From NCBI GenBank assembly GCA_039960995.1, contig JBDVKF010000095.1, positions 116,704 to 180,703 on the forward strand: 64,000 bases of DNA. Direction: 5' to 3'. This document shows positions 16,311 to 26,408 of this stretch, piece by piece. The DNA is from JABSSA01 sp039960995 (GTDB lineage Bacteria > Pseudomonadota > Alphaproteobacteria > Rhodobacterales > Rhodobacteraceae). Under the pieces are notes generated by a model. It saw only the letters and a list, made by a program, of their open reading frames with translations, made no database searches and was not told where the DNA came from. The position numbers and the translations under genes were made by a program. Each line of letters begins with the position of its first letter. The stretch's first letter is position 1.

Positions 16311-17872
16311 GTTTTAGCCGCGTCTTTGCGTTGTTTTTTGACGATCAGTTCGGCGTTCAGCGACGATGCCAAGGATTCCAATCGCGCCGCGGCCACTTCG
16401 CCATAAAGCGGCATAGCATCGCGAATGAGGCGCAGCTCAAGGCGTTGCTTTTTGGGATACCACCGAAACTCTGCCGGTTGCCCACTGGCGCGCATCCAAA
16501 ACATCGCCCCAAATCGCATCGCTTTGCCAAGAACCTCTGCTTCCAACAGGTCTTTGGCGGACAGCAATGGTTCAAGAGGCTGAAACCGCGTTCCATCCCG
16601 TTTGCTAGAATAGCGGTGAAACAATGCAAGCCCCAGATAAACACGTTCGCTGTGTTTCAACCCGCCCATATTCGCACGGGTGGCGTTGTCAAAGCAGACT
16701 TCGGCACGGTAATCGGGATGCGCGCGCCAACTGACGTCATGCAACAGGCACGCCGCTTTGATCAGTCGTTTGCGGTCCTCAGATACGTTGCGAAACAATG
16801 GCAGGATAAAATCATAAAGCTGGCGGCCAAATCCCGGTAGGCGCGCATCCTTGGCTTCGGCGAAGCGGCAGGATTCGATCAACGGGTCACGCGCGCGCAG
16901 ACGTTCCGGCATTTGTTCGTATAACAGACCTTCGCGAATACCATACGAGCTGACGGCGATATCTTGAGGTTTAAAGGTCCGCACCAGTCGCCCAAGCACT
17001 TCGGCAGCTAAGGGAACCAGTGCCATCCGTGTCGATGAAATCCCACATTGCGCGCGCAAGCTGTCCCAATCGTCGCATTCCTTGATGAACTTAACAGTTT
17101 TGATGACAGAGGACGGTTTCATCCGGTATTCGTGAAGAACATGCAGCGGATACCCGCGCCGAACCATGTCGATCTTTGCGATTGCGCGCCACGACCCGCC
17201 AACGAGAAATAAGCGATCCCGTTGTTGGCCCAATTGTTCCTGCATGTCAGCAAGAACGGATTTGATATAGGCTTTACGCGCCTTTTGACCGCCTTTCAGC
17301 GTTTGCATCTTCAATGGGCCAAGGTCTGATGTCAGGCGTCTGCCGACCGCACCATCTGATATTTCGGCCAACTCCATGGATGACCCACCAATATCGCAAA
17401 TCAGCCCATAAGATCCCGGCCACCCAAGCAAGACGCCTTGTGCTGACAGACGTGCTTCTTCGTCGCCATCTATGACGTGAATGCGCAATCCAGTGGTTTT
17501 TTCGACTTCTGCGCAAAACTCGGGTCCGTCTTCGGCGTCCCGAACGGCGGCAGTCGCGATGACTGTCAGGCCGGGCAAATCCATGCCCTCTGCTAAAAGC
17601 TTAAAGCGGGCCAATGCGGACAATGCGCGTGCGCGTCCTTTAGGGTTTAACCGCCCAGTATCGCCAAGGCCTGCGCCCAACCCGCACAGAATTTTTTCGT
17701 TAAAGAAATAGGCCGGGCTTCTTGCTGCACCGTCAAAGACGACCAATCGAACCGAGTTTGACCCAACATCGACAACGCCAACACGCTCAAGGGCGCGGGC
17801 TTCAGCATCGTCAAACAATGGTCGTCCAAACGGGCCCCATTCTTGTGCTGAGTGTTCTTGCTGAACGTTCAT
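16307..17872 (-). CDS. ppx: exopolyphosphatase (Ppx/GppA family)
   Basis: A 521-residue enzyme releasing phosphate from polyphosphate chain ends. Actin-fold motifs are seen: the phosphate-1 loop VVDVGSNSVRLVVFDG near residues 33-48, and the phosphate-2 loop CDIGGSSMELAEI. The C-terminal region has a helical HD-like domain with LLHDVSWRAHPDYR. It is downstream of ppk on the same strand (62-bp gap), so synthesis and breakdown of polyphosphate are encoded together. The N-terminal 30 residues before the actin fold are somewhat longer than usual. Confidence 0.94.
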   Translation of the reverse strand: MNVQQEHSAQEWGPFGRPLFDDAEARALERVGVVDVGSNSVRLVVFDGAARSPAYFFNEKILCGLGAGLGDTGRLNPKGRARALSALARFKLLAEGMDLPGLTVIATAAVRDAEDGPEFCAEVEKTTGLRIHVIDGDEEARLSAQGVLLGWPGSYGLICDIGGSSMELAEISDGAVGRRLTSDLGPLKMQTLKGGQKARKAYIKSVLADMQEQLGQQRDRLFLVGGSWRAIAKIDMVRRGYPLHVLHEYRMKPSSVIKTVKFIKECDDWDSLRAQCGISSTRMALVPLAAEVLGRLVRTFKPQDIAVSSYGIREGLLYEQMPERLRARDPLIESCRFAEAKDARLPGFGRQLYDFILPLFRNVSEDRKRLIKAACLLHDVSWRAHPDYRAEVCFDNATRANMGGLKHSERVYLGLALFHRYSSKRDGTRFQPLEPLLSAKDLLEAEVLGKAMRFGAMFWMRASGQPAEFRWYPKKQRLELRLIRDAMPLYGEVAAARLESLASSLNAELIVKKQRKDAAKT

Positions 17873-17934
17873 AGAAAGCCCATCTGAAATGACCCCAAAA
17901 CCATGGCGAACCTATGCCCTCGCGTCAATGCGCT

Positions 17935-20103
17935 CTAGTCATCTGTATGGGTCAGTTGTGGCACATCTGAGGCACCCGCAGACCCGCGTCCGGACAAAGA
18001 TGGGTTTTCCATGAAAAACCGGTGACAATTAAAGTTAAATGATCCGGCTCGAGTGGTTGCGCGCCTGAAGCTTCCGTCAGGGGCCATAATCCAACTTTGA
18101 GTCACGTCAGCAAGATTCGCGGCCATGACTTGCCCGACAATTTGCGCTTTGACGGTGGCGTTTTTGATCTCGATCAGGGTTTCGACCCGCCGGTTCAAGT
18201 TGCGACCCATCCAATCGGCCGAAGACATAAAAACACGTGCCTTTTTTGACGGCAGGCCATGGCCATTGCCATAACAGACAATACGCGAATGTTCGAGAAA
18301 CCGTCCGATCACAGATTTGACGCGAATGTTCTCGCTGAGGCCCTGTATGCCGGGGCGCAGACCGCAAATGCCGCGAACCACCAAACTTATCTTAACGCCG
18401 GCCTGACTGGCCGAATAAAGCTCGTCGATAATTTCGGGGTCGATCAGTGAATTCATCTTTGCCCAGATTTCAGCCGGACGCCCTGCTTTGGCGTGCGCAG
18501 CTTCGGCACGGAACAATTCGATCAATCGTGGCTTCAAAGACTTTGGAGAGATGACCAGATTGGATAATTCTTCTGGTTGGGCGTATCCAGACAGGAAATT
18601 AAAAACCTTCGTGGCATCGCGCCCCAGATCGCGGTCGCAAGTGAACAGGCTAAGGTCAGTGTAAACGCGAGCGGTAATTGGGTGATAATTGCCGGTGCCA
18701 TAATGGGTATACGTCACAAGGTCCTTGCCCTCGCGACGCACGACCGTGCTGATTTTCGCATGAGTTTTCAGGTCCAAAAAGCCGTAAACTACATGGGCAC
18801 CGGCTCGTTCCAGCCGTCTCGATTGGCGAATGTTGGCAGCCTCGTCAAAGCGGGCCTTTAGTTCGACAAGGGCCGTGACTGATTTGCCGTCTTCAGCCGC
18901 CGCACACAGGGCTTCGACAATGGGGCTGTTTTTTGAGGTGCGATAAAGCGTCTGTTTGATGGCCACGACATTAGGATCACGCGCGGCTTGTTGCAAAAAC
19001 CGAACGACCATGTCGAAGGTTTCGTAAGGATGATGCAGCAGCATGTCTTTTTGACGAATGGCTGCAAACATGTCCCCGTCGTGATCTTGCACGCGTTCTG
19101 GAACGCGTGGCGTAAAATTGGGCCACAACAAGTCTGGATTGTCGTCGGTTACCAACTCTTTAAGGTCGCTCATCCCAATCATGCCATCGACTTCGATCAC
19201 TTCGCCACTGGTGACGCCCAGTTCCTGCATGACGACAGATTTCAATCCCTTTGGCGCGCCAATTGAATGTGTCAGGCGAATGACCTCACCCCGTCGGCGA
19301 CGTTTCAAAGCAACTTCAAATTCGCGCACCAGGTCTTCGGCTTCTTCTTCGACCTCAAGGTCGCTGTCGCGAAGCACCCGGAATTCGAAATGTGCCTTGA
19401 GTTTATAACCTGGGAATAGGCTGGGAATGTTCAGGATCAACAATTCCTCAAGCGGTAAATACCGATATCCTTTGCCAGGCAGCAACGCGAACCGGTCGAT
19501 TTGTGCCGGAATTGGAAGCAACGCTTGTAACGGTCGTTTGTCACGTGTGCGTTCAAGCTGCAAAGCCAGCACGTAGCCAGTGTTGGGGATGAACGGAAAC
19601 GGATGCGCCGGATCAATAGCAAGCGGCGAAAGAACCGGGAACACTTGCGTCAGAAATACATCTTTCAAATACGCATCGTCTTCGGCGCTTATGTCTTTTG
19701 CGTTTAAGATTTCGATGCCGTGCTTGGTTATCGCCTTGCGCAATGTGGACAAAACACGCTGCTGTGCCTCCATCAATTTACGTGCGTCTTCGTTGATCAA
19801 TACCAACTGTTCTGCCGGGCTTAGGCCGTCTTGCCCCGGGGTTGTTTTCCCCGCTTGTGCCAGTTCGCGCAGACCTGCAACGCGTACAGTGTAAAATTCG
19901 TCAAGGTTCGTCGCAGAAATGGAAAGGAACCGCAGTCGTTCCAAAAGGGGGACGCGCTCGTTTTCAGCTTCTTCCAAAACACGCCAGTTGAAGCTCAGCC
20001 AGCTGAGTTCGCGATTGTAAAACCGTCCGGGGCCATTGGGATCAAGCCCTGGCATCTCCAAAGGTTCGGGGAAGTCGTCAGAAAGAAAATCAGCGTTATC
20101 CAT
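17935..20103 (-). CDS. ppk1: polyphosphate kinase 1
   Basis: A 722-residue Ppk1 that makes polyphosphate reversibly from ATP. Family motifs: FYNRELSWLSFNWRVLEEA near the N terminus, FLSISATNLDEFYTVRVAGL, then the catalytic HKD-like region with DLKTHAKISTVVRREG (phospho-His) and YTHYGTGNYHPITARVYTD, and the C-terminal RVFMSSADWMGRNLNRRVE. Full length. It lies 40 nt downstream of hdaA, the order also known in other alphaproteobacteria. The last ~20 residues (ending in PQLTHTDD) are a low-complexity tail. Confidence 0.97.
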   Translation of the reverse strand: MDNADFLSDDFPEPLEMPGLDPNGPGRFYNRELSWLSFNWRVLEEAENERVPLLERLRFLSISATNLDEFYTVRVAGLRELAQAGKTTPGQDGLSPAEQLVLINEDARKLMEAQQRVLSTLRKAITKHGIEILNAKDISAEDDAYLKDVFLTQVFPVLSPLAIDPAHPFPFIPNTGYVLALQLERTRDKRPLQALLPIPAQIDRFALLPGKGYRYLPLEELLILNIPSLFPGYKLKAHFEFRVLRDSDLEVEEEAEDLVREFEVALKRRRRGEVIRLTHSIGAPKGLKSVVMQELGVTSGEVIEVDGMIGMSDLKELVTDDNPDLLWPNFTPRVPERVQDHDGDMFAAIRQKDMLLHHPYETFDMVVRFLQQAARDPNVVAIKQTLYRTSKNSPIVEALCAAAEDGKSVTALVELKARFDEAANIRQSRRLERAGAHVVYGFLDLKTHAKISTVVRREGKDLVTYTHYGTGNYHPITARVYTDLSLFTCDRDLGRDATKVFNFLSGYAQPEELSNLVISPKSLKPRLIELFRAEAAHAKAGRPAEIWAKMNSLIDPEIIDELYSASQAGVKISLVVRGICGLRPGIQGLSENIRVKSVIGRFLEHSRIVCYGNGHGLPSKKARVFMSSADWMGRNLNRRVETLIEIKNATVKAQIVGQVMAANLADVTQSWIMAPDGSFRRATTRAGSFNFNCHRFFMENPSLSGRGSAGASDVPQLTHTDD

Positions 20104-20143
20104 AGGGGAAGCAGTGTCGCATTATTATGTCAAAAACAGAATG

Positions 20144-20827
20144 TTAAGTTTCGTTGACGGCACGTTTATCCAGAACTTGTTGCGCGAAATGGCGGGTCAT
20201 GGGCTTTTTTTGTGCAAGGCTTTCGACATCCAGAACCTGCACGACATCGCCAGCGGCTGCAAAGCTGCGTTCGATCCGTTTGACAAGATACGGAATAACG
20301 TCCGGGCGCGGCATCAGATGGCGATCATTGAACAGTTTCGCCAGAACTGCAGCCAAAAGCACATCATCAGGCAATTCAATTTGAGCATGACCAGCCGCGT
20401 CGATGCGGCTTTGAAGATCGGGTAGCGACATATTCCAAAAGTTGGGCGCTTGGGTCCCGGTCAAAAGCAGGGGTTGGCGCGCAGCGAGCATCATGTTGTG
20501 GATGTGAAACAAGGCCTTTTGTGCAGGTTCATTTCGGGCAATGTCTGGAATGTCCTCGACAACCAAAGGGGCAGGCGTCAACGATTGAACATCTGTTTCA
20601 TTCAAGTCTTTCGCCGCGACAATGCGTGCGCCAGAACTGTTTGCCCAAACCTGAGCCAGATGTGTTTTGCCAGCCCCCCGAGGACCGGACAGGACAAATT
20701 TTCCTTGGGGCCAATCCGCGCTGGCATCTATCATGGCCACTGCGATTGCGTTCGACGGGGCGATCATAAAATCATCGCGCCCCAGCGCCGTTCGTGCCGG
20801 TAAGTTCAATCCAAGTTGTGCCGCCAT
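20144..20827 (-). CDS. hdaA: DnaA-related ATPase HdaA (regulatory inactivation of DnaA)
   Basis: A 227-residue AAA+ protein related to the central domain of DnaA. The N-terminal MAAQLGLNLPARTALGRDDF matches the sliding-clamp-binding peptide plus the start of Hda proteins; the Walker A is LSGPRGAGKTHLAQVW, and LVVEDIPDI stands at Walker B. Hda with the clamp stimulates ATP hydrolysis by DnaA and limits re-initiation. Start 20827 was chosen because it overlaps the upstream gene's stop by 1 nt and begins the clamp motif; the frame is open further upstream. Confidence 0.85.
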   Translation of the reverse strand: MAAQLGLNLPARTALGRDDFMIAPSNAIAVAMIDASADWPQGKFVLSGPRGAGKTHLAQVWANSSGARIVAAKDLNETDVQSLTPAPLVVEDIPDIARNEPAQKALFHIHNMMLAARQPLLLTGTQAPNFWNMSLPDLQSRIDAAGHAQIELPDDVLLAAVLAKLFNDRHLMPRPDVIPYLVKRIERSFAAAGDVVQVLDVESLAQKKPMTRHFAQQVLDKRAVNET

Positions 20828-21939
20828 CACGTGTCGTCCGATTGTCCCGTGACGCCGCGATAAAGGCGGCTTTCTACGTATTGAGACACAATAAATCGGA
20901 CCAAGACCCCCAAGGCGGCGGCCACAGGGACGGCAACCAACATGCCGACAAAGCCGAACAATGTGCCAAAGACGGTCAACGCGAAAATCAACCAAACCGG
21001 ATGCAGGCCGACACTGTCACCAACCAGCTTGGGCGTGAGCACGTTGCCTTCGATGACTTGTCCCAATCCAAAAATGGCGGCGACCATACCGATGGAAAAC
21101 CAATCTCTGGCGACGGTGATGGTTTCACCATTCACGATTTCGGTTCCGCCCCAGAATTGAAACAACGCCAATCCAACGGCCAGAACCCCACCAATCAGTG
21201 CGCCGAGGTAGGGGATGAACGTGATTAGACCGGCCACAAACCCGACGACCAAGCCAAATTGAAGCCCGACAGCCCAAAGCGCGACAGCGTAATAGGTACC
21301 CAAAATCAAACAAACCGTGCCCATACCGCGGATGAAACTGGCCAGTGTTTGATCAATTTCGCGGGCCAGTTGGCGTATGGTGGGGGCATGGTCCAAGGGC
21401 AATAATTCATCGATGCGTTCGACCATGCGGTCCCATGCCAACAGTAGATAAACAGCGACGACGGGAACGATCACGAACAGAAAGACGACGTTGATCAGAC
21501 CCGCGGCGGAACTAAGCGCGGTATTCAACAACGCAGCGCCACGTGATTGAACAGTTTCGCCCAAAGTGTTGAGGGACTTGCGTAAAGTCGAGTCTTCTTC
21601 CAACAAAGACGGGAAGTTTTCGGTCAAAAAACGTCCGACATTGCTGGCCAGTTCAGGTGCCGTATTGAACAGGGTCACCGTCTGATTGACCAATGTTGGA
21701 ATGACCAGCAGAGCCATAATGACAAAGACCAATAGTGCGGCGACTGTAATGATCGCAGTCGCAAGTGCGCGGCTTGCACCAAGGCGTTCCAAACGATCTG
21801 CAACCGGGTCCAGAAAATAAGCGATCGCCCCGCCCAGAACGAAAGGCAGCAATTGGTTGCCCAAGAACCAAAGAATGATAAAGAAAACCGCCGCAGCGAT
21901 CCCCCAATATCTCAACTGATCCCGTGCGGGTAATGCCAT
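20827..21939 (-). CDS. AI-2E family (PerM-like) transporter
   Basis: A 370-residue membrane protein with about seven to eight hydrophobic segments, a short soluble region after the second pair (EDSTLRKSLNTLGETVQS) and the conserved core GLVVGFVAGLITFIPYLGALIG and VGDSVGLHPVWLIFALTVFG. This is the family of TqsA/PerM; actual substrates vary. It is first in the string to hdaA-ppk-ppx on the minus strand, and its last base is shared with the hdaA start. Confidence 0.9.
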   Translation of the reverse strand: MALPARDQLRYWGIAAAVFFIILWFLGNQLLPFVLGGAIAYFLDPVADRLERLGASRALATAIITVAALLVFVIMALLVIPTLVNQTVTLFNTAPELASNVGRFLTENFPSLLEEDSTLRKSLNTLGETVQSRGAALLNTALSSAAGLINVVFLFVIVPVVAVYLLLAWDRMVERIDELLPLDHAPTIRQLAREIDQTLASFIRGMGTVCLILGTYYAVALWAVGLQFGLVVGFVAGLITFIPYLGALIGGVLAVGLALFQFWGGTEIVNGETITVARDWFSIGMVAAIFGLGQVIEGNVLTPKLVGDSVGLHPVWLIFALTVFGTLFGFVGMLVAVPVAAALGVLVRFIVSQYVESRLYRGVTGQSDDT

Positions 21940-22254
21940 CTAAATCACCTGTGTTAGTGCAACAGATGGCGCAGACCAGACGGTCTTTCAAGCGTTTCTT
22001 ACCATTTTCAAGGTTGTTTTGGTGCTTTTGGAGTAGGGTGCGTGGTGCTCGCTGAACGGGAGAAGTGGTGCGGAAAACTGGGCGATGACGCGTGTCCAAC
22101 GCCATCGGTTTTCACACTGCCACACGATTTGATGACAGTATGCGTTGAGCAAGCGAAAACCGCATCACTATTGCTTATTGATCTGCCAACGATTGCAGCG
22201 CAGCGGCAGTTAGCCTAATCAGAGCGCGTAACTTGATTAGAAAGATACGCTCCC
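21940..22254. other. 315-bp divergent intergenic region
   Basis: This separates the AI-2E gene (minus) from proS (plus) and should hold both promoters. I see no gene, repeat or riboswitch-like structure. A proS ribosome site is only weakly present (AAAGATACGCTCCC before the ATG). Confidence 0.5.
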
Positions 22255-23592
22255 ATGCGCCTCAGCCGTTATTTCCTTCCCGTTCTCAAAGAAACGCCGT
22301 CCGAGGCGCAAATTGTCTCGCATCGCTTCATGCTGCGTGCCGGTATGATCAAACAGGCGAGCGCCGGAATTTATTCCTGGTTGCCGTTGGGGCTGAAGGT
22401 TCTCAAGAAAATCGAAGACATTGTCCACGAAGAACAAGCGCGCGCCGGACATATGGCAATGTTGATGCCGACAATCCAATCGGCGGATTTGTGGCGCGAA
22501 TCTGGTCGGTATGACGCTTACGGCGACGAAATGCTGCGGGTAAAAGACCGGTGGGGGCGCGACATGTTGTTCACGCCTACTGCAGAAGAGCTGATCACGG
22601 ATATCTTTCGCAGCCATGTCAGCAGTTACCGCGACTTGCCGATGACAATGTATCAGATTCAATGGAAATTTCGCGACGAGACTCGCCCGCGCTTTGGCGT
22701 CATGCGGGGCCGCGAATTTTACATGAAGGACGGCTATAACTTCGACCTCACCAAAGAAGACGCGCTGCACGCCTATAATCGTCATTTGGTAACTTATTTG
22801 CGCACTTATGAACGCATGGGTCTTCAGGCGATCCCGATGCGCGCAGATTCAGGACCTATTGGCGGTGAAAATACTCATGAATTTCTGGTCTTGGCCGAAA
22901 CGGGCGAATCCCACGTCTTTTATGACAGCCAGATTACCGATCTGAAATTTGGCGATCGGGACATTGATTATGATGATCATGCCCAATGTGCAGCCGTTCT
23001 TGAAGAATTTACATCACGATATGCGCGCACAGATGAAACACATGAACAGGCCGTGTTCGACGAGGTCCCAGAGGACCGACGTTGTACAGCGAAAGGCATT
23101 GAAGTGGGGCAAATATTTTATTTTGGCACCAAATATTCCGAAGCCTTGGGCGGGACGGTTCAAGGGCCAGACGGCAAAAACGTCGCCGTGCACATGGGCA
23201 GTCACGGTATCGGCGTTAGCCGCCTTGTCGGGGCGATCATCGAAGCGAGTCATGATGACAAAGGTATCATTTGGCCGGAAGGCGTCACACCGTTTCATTG
23301 CGGGATCGTGAACCTTAAACAAGGTGACGAAGAGGCGGACGGCGCGTGCGAAAAACTATACAAAGCACTGGAAGCCGCTGGCCTTGAACCTTTGTATGAT
23401 GACCGATCTGCCCGCGCTGGTGAAAAGTTCGCAACCATGGATTTGATCGGACTGCCTTGGCGCATCACCGTGGGGCCACGAGGATTGAAGAATGGTGTGG
23501 TCGAGTTGACGTCGCGCAGAACCGGCGAAAGCGAAGAGCTGCCGCCCGAAACTGTGGTTCAAAAAGTAGCGGAGATTTACGCGAACTTGTGA
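22255..23592 (+). CDS. proS: prolyl-tRNA synthetase, short form
   Basis: A 445-residue class II synthetase charging tRNA-Pro. Motif 2 is PRFGVMRGREFYMKDGYNF and motif 3 HMGSHGIGVSRLVGAIIE; the anticodon-binding domain follows to the end (LPWRITVGPRGLKNGVVEL). It lacks the ~180-residue editing insertion between motifs 2 and 3 found in E. coli ProS, as is usual in alphaproteobacteria. It heads a run of coupled genes (GTGA overlap with the next one). Confidence 0.96.
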   Translation: MRLSRYFLPVLKETPSEAQIVSHRFMLRAGMIKQASAGIYSWLPLGLKVLKKIEDIVHEEQARAGHMAMLMPTIQSADLWRESGRYDAYGDEMLRVKDRWGRDMLFTPTAEELITDIFRSHVSSYRDLPMTMYQIQWKFRDETRPRFGVMRGREFYMKDGYNFDLTKEDALHAYNRHLVTYLRTYERMGLQAIPMRADSGPIGGENTHEFLVLAETGESHVFYDSQITDLKFGDRDIDYDDHAQCAAVLEEFTSRYARTDETHEQAVFDEVPEDRRCTAKGIEVGQIFYFGTKYSEALGGTVQGPDGKNVAVHMGSHGIGVSRLVGAIIEASHDDKGIIWPEGVTPFHCGIVNLKQGDEEADGACEKLYKALEAAGLEPLYDDRSARAGEKFATMDLIGLPWRITVGPRGLKNGVVELTSRRTGESEELPPETVVQKVAEIYANL

Positions 23593-24566
23593 TAACGTTT
23601 GCTGCAATGCAGGCGTTGCTAAAATTCGTGGTTGTGATTGTGTGGTTGGCCCATGGGGCCGCCGCCCAAGACACTGTGCGCATTGAACGCATGCAAGCCG
23701 CGTTTGACAGCTGGCTTGATCAAAACAAAGCCCAAGGCGTTGCGGCAGTTGCCTTTAAAGGGGTGCAGGTTGCATCGCTGGATGGGGGGCTAAAACCTGA
23801 TACACCCGCCGAACTGGCAAGTGTTTCCAAATCGATCACCGCAATTTGTGCCGCCAGTTTGGTTGAAGATGGGCTGTTAGCTTACACCGATACTGTGCTT
23901 CAGCGGTTGGGCCGCGGACCGGACACAAGTGTGGCCAGCCTGATCACCCATTCCAGCGGCCTTGTTGATGACGTCACTCAATCGCTCATGCTGCGCACGC
24001 TTGATAAACCCAAAGACAGCGCGCCGGATGTGTTAAATACCATTGGGCCCGCTGACGGGCCAGATGGCGTTTATGCCTATAACAACGTGAACTATGCGCT
24101 TCTTGGTCTTTTAATCGAAGACGCTGCAAACGCGCCTTACGAAGATACCTGCCGCCAACGTGTGTTGGATCTTGCCGGGGTAACAGGCATGGCATCGCCG
24201 CGGTCAGGTGCAAGCCTAAGTTGGGGCGGATGGCACATGCTGCCTTCTGATTACGTAACGCTTCACAGCTATTGGTTCAGCACGCAGACAGAAATGGGCA
24301 GTGATCCGTTTGCTTATCCTCATGTTGAAGTGGTCGACGGCGTGTATTATGGGCTGGGCACCTTTTTCCGCAAAAGCCGAAGTGGACACAACTTTTGGCA
24401 TCAAGGTGCATTGTGTATGCCGGGGCATTTGAACATCGGGAGCTTTGCGGTCACGTGGCAATCTGAATGGTCGGTTTTTGTGTCTTACGATAAATGCGTT
24501 GATTGGAACGCGATGACGGACCTTGATCTGGCATTGGGGCAAGCTGCCTATGGTGCTTTAGAATGA
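23589..24566 (+). CDS. beta-lactamase-fold serine hydrolase, exported
   Basis: A 325-residue protein. I chose the GTG at 23589, which overlaps the proS stop (GTGA) and has GGAG upstream; the ATG at 23607 is the alternative. Both give a signal peptide (LLKFVVVIVWLAHGAAAQ). Class C/PBP-like motifs are present: S-x-x-K in ELASVSKSIT, and Y-x-N in YAYNNVNYALLG. A C-terminal KTG-like box is not evident; HQGALCMPG lies in its expected region. It could be an esterase, D-aminopeptidase or carboxypeptidase rather than a resistance enzyme. Confidence 0.8.
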   Translation: MITFAAMQALLKFVVVIVWLAHGAAAQDTVRIERMQAAFDSWLDQNKAQGVAAVAFKGVQVASLDGGLKPDTPAELASVSKSITAICAASLVEDGLLAYTDTVLQRLGRGPDTSVASLITHSSGLVDDVTQSLMLRTLDKPKDSAPDVLNTIGPADGPDGVYAYNNVNYALLGLLIEDAANAPYEDTCRQRVLDLAGVTGMASPRSGASLSWGGWHMLPSDYVTLHSYWFSTQTEMGSDPFAYPHVEVVDGVYYGLGTFFRKSRSGHNFWHQGALCMPGHLNIGSFAVTWQSEWSVFVSYDKCVDWNAMTDLDLALGQAAYGALE

Positions 24567-25057
24567 ATTTGCGGATTGTTGTCCTTTTGGGCGGTTTGAT
24601 GGGGGGCATAACGACTGCGCAGTTCCCCGAATATTCCCAGCAATATGTTCAACGTCTTGGCGGCGCGGTTGATGCATTGTCCGAGGTGGTCGCTGATTTT
24701 GATGCATCGGCCGAGGCTGAGGGGCTAAGTCGATCAGACGCGCTGGATCAGATGAAAGGGACCCCTTTTCTGGATCGACGGCACGCTGACATGACCCGCA
24801 CGTTTGATCGACACCAAGGGTTGCGAGATGATCTTGCCATTTTGCAATCCGTGGGACCATTCATGCGGCTTTACCATGCGGCGCGATTGACAGATCGTGA
24901 TGTCGCGCGTGCGGCTTATGAAAACTTTAAACCCGCCTTACCTTTCTCAACCGAAGGTATGATTTTCGCAGGTATCGGAGGCATTTTGGGCATGTGGCTG
25001 TCTCAGGCGCTGTTAAAGCTCGTGTTTTGGCCCATACGTCGCCGCCGTGTGACTTGA
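24563..25057 (+). CDS. DUF2937 family membrane-anchored protein
   Basis: A 164-residue product with an N-terminal hydrophobic segment (LRIVVLLGGLMGGITTAQFPEY), a helical middle and a C-terminal membrane segment (MIFAGIGGILGMWLSQALLKLVFW) followed by a basic RRRR end. This layout and the PEYSQQYVQRLGGA start fit DUF2937, an uncharacterised inner-membrane family. It overlaps the preceding hydrolase by 4 nt and is 64 nt before lolC. Confidence 0.8.
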   Translation: MNLRIVVLLGGLMGGITTAQFPEYSQQYVQRLGGAVDALSEVVADFDASAEAEGLSRSDALDQMKGTPFLDRRHADMTRTFDRHQGLRDDLAILQSVGPFMRLYHAARLTDRDVARAAYENFKPALPFSTEGMIFAGIGGILGMWLSQALLKLVFWPIRRRRVT

Positions 25058-25121
25058 CGCTGGGCTGTTCCCACACCACGTTGCGCGAAAATAACAAAAC
25101 CGAGCAGATAAGGAAACGCAC

Positions 25122-26408
25122 GTGGCAAAAACGCCGGCTCCCTTTGCCCCTTTCGAATGGATGATCGCATGGCGCTATTTGCGAGCGCGCCGTGCCGAGG
25201 GCGGCGTCAGCACAATGACGTGGATCAGTCTGATCGGCATTACGCTGGCCGTTTTTGCGTTGATTGCGACCATGGCCGTGCGATCCGGGTTTCGTGCTGA
25301 ATTTGTGGATACGATCCTGGGCGCGAACGGGCATGTCACGGTTTATAGCTTGGGCCAAACCGATGAATATGGCCGCATCAATCGCACCCTGCCTGATTTC
25401 GCAGACCAAGCCGCAGCGATAGCAGAATTGCCCGACGTCATACGGGCGGCACCTTTGGTGCGTGGTCAGGTGATGGTCAGTCTGCGTAGTCAAAATTCAG
25501 GGGTTGAGGTGTTTGGCATTCATGCCGACGATCTAAAGACCTTGCCGCGCATTGCTGATCCTGAAACGGCACTGGGTGACATCACTCGCTTTGACGAAGG
25601 GGTTTCCATTGGGTCAGGCGTGGCCCGGCAGTTGGGGGCCAATGTTGGTGACCGGATCAAGTTGATTTCGCCCAATGGGGTAAAAACGCCCACCGGAACC
25701 AGTCCGCGCATCAATGCCTATGAGGTTGTCTATATCTTTTCGGCGGGGCGATATGACATCGACCGCACTCGTGTCTATTTACCATTCGCCGAGGCGCAGA
25801 GCTTTTTCAACAGAGAAGGCGTGGCTGACGAAATCGAAGTCATGGTCAAAACGCCCGAAGACATCGATCAAATGATCTCGCCCGTGTTGGCCGTTGCGGG
25901 TGAAAATGTCGCCGCGTGGACATGGCGCGATTCCGCAGGCAGCTTCTTGCGCGCACTTGAGGTGGAAGACAACGTGATGTTCATCATCCTGTCGATCCTC
26001 GTTTTGATTGCGGCGATGAATATCGTTTCTGGGTTGATCATGCTGGTTAAAAATAAAGGCCGTGACATTGGTATCCTACGCACGATGGGCCTGTCCGAGG
26101 CGTCGATTTTGCGCGTGTTTTTCATATGCGGGGCCTCCACAGGGATCATTGGCACGATTTGCGGTGTCATCTTGGGATGCTTGTTTGCAATCTATGTCGA
26201 TCCAATTTTCAACTTTGTGAATTACGTAATGGGGGGCGGGGTCTGGGATCCAGAGATCCGAAACATTTATGCTTTGCCCGCCCAATTGCGATTTGCAGAT
26301 GTTCTTAGCGCTGTTGGCCTGTCTTTGGGGTTGTCCTTCATCGTGACTATTTTTCCCGCCCGTCGCGCTGCGCGCATGAACCCGGTCGAGGCGCTGCGAT
26401 ATGAGTGA
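25122..26408 (+). CDS. lolC: lipoprotein-releasing ABC transporter permease (LolC/E type)
   Basis: A 428-residue permease starting at GTG with GGAAACGC upstream. One membrane segment near residues 35-55 (FEWMIAWRYLRARRAEGGVSTM precedes it), a large periplasmic domain, then three C-terminal segments in an FtsX-like domain (IILSILVLIAAMNIVSGLIM, NKGRDIGILRTMGLSE, and FPARRAARMNPVEALRYE at the end). It extracts mature lipoproteins from the inner membrane for delivery to LolA. Its stop overlaps the lolD start by 8 nt, as is usual. Confidence 0.94.
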   Translation: MAKTPAPFAPFEWMIAWRYLRARRAEGGVSTMTWISLIGITLAVFALIATMAVRSGFRAEFVDTILGANGHVTVYSLGQTDEYGRINRTLPDFADQAAAIAELPDVIRAAPLVRGQVMVSLRSQNSGVEVFGIHADDLKTLPRIADPETALGDITRFDEGVSIGSGVARQLGANVGDRIKLISPNGVKTPTGTSPRINAYEVVYIFSAGRYDIDRTRVYLPFAEAQSFFNREGVADEIEVMVKTPEDIDQMISPVLAVAGENVAAWTWRDSAGSFLRALEVEDNVMFIILSILVLIAAMNIVSGLIMLVKNKGRDIGILRTMGLSEASILRVFFICGASTGIIGTICGVILGCLFAIYVDPIFNFVNYVMGGGVWDPEIRNIYALPAQLRFADVLSAVGLSLGLSFIVTIFPARRAARMNPVEALRYE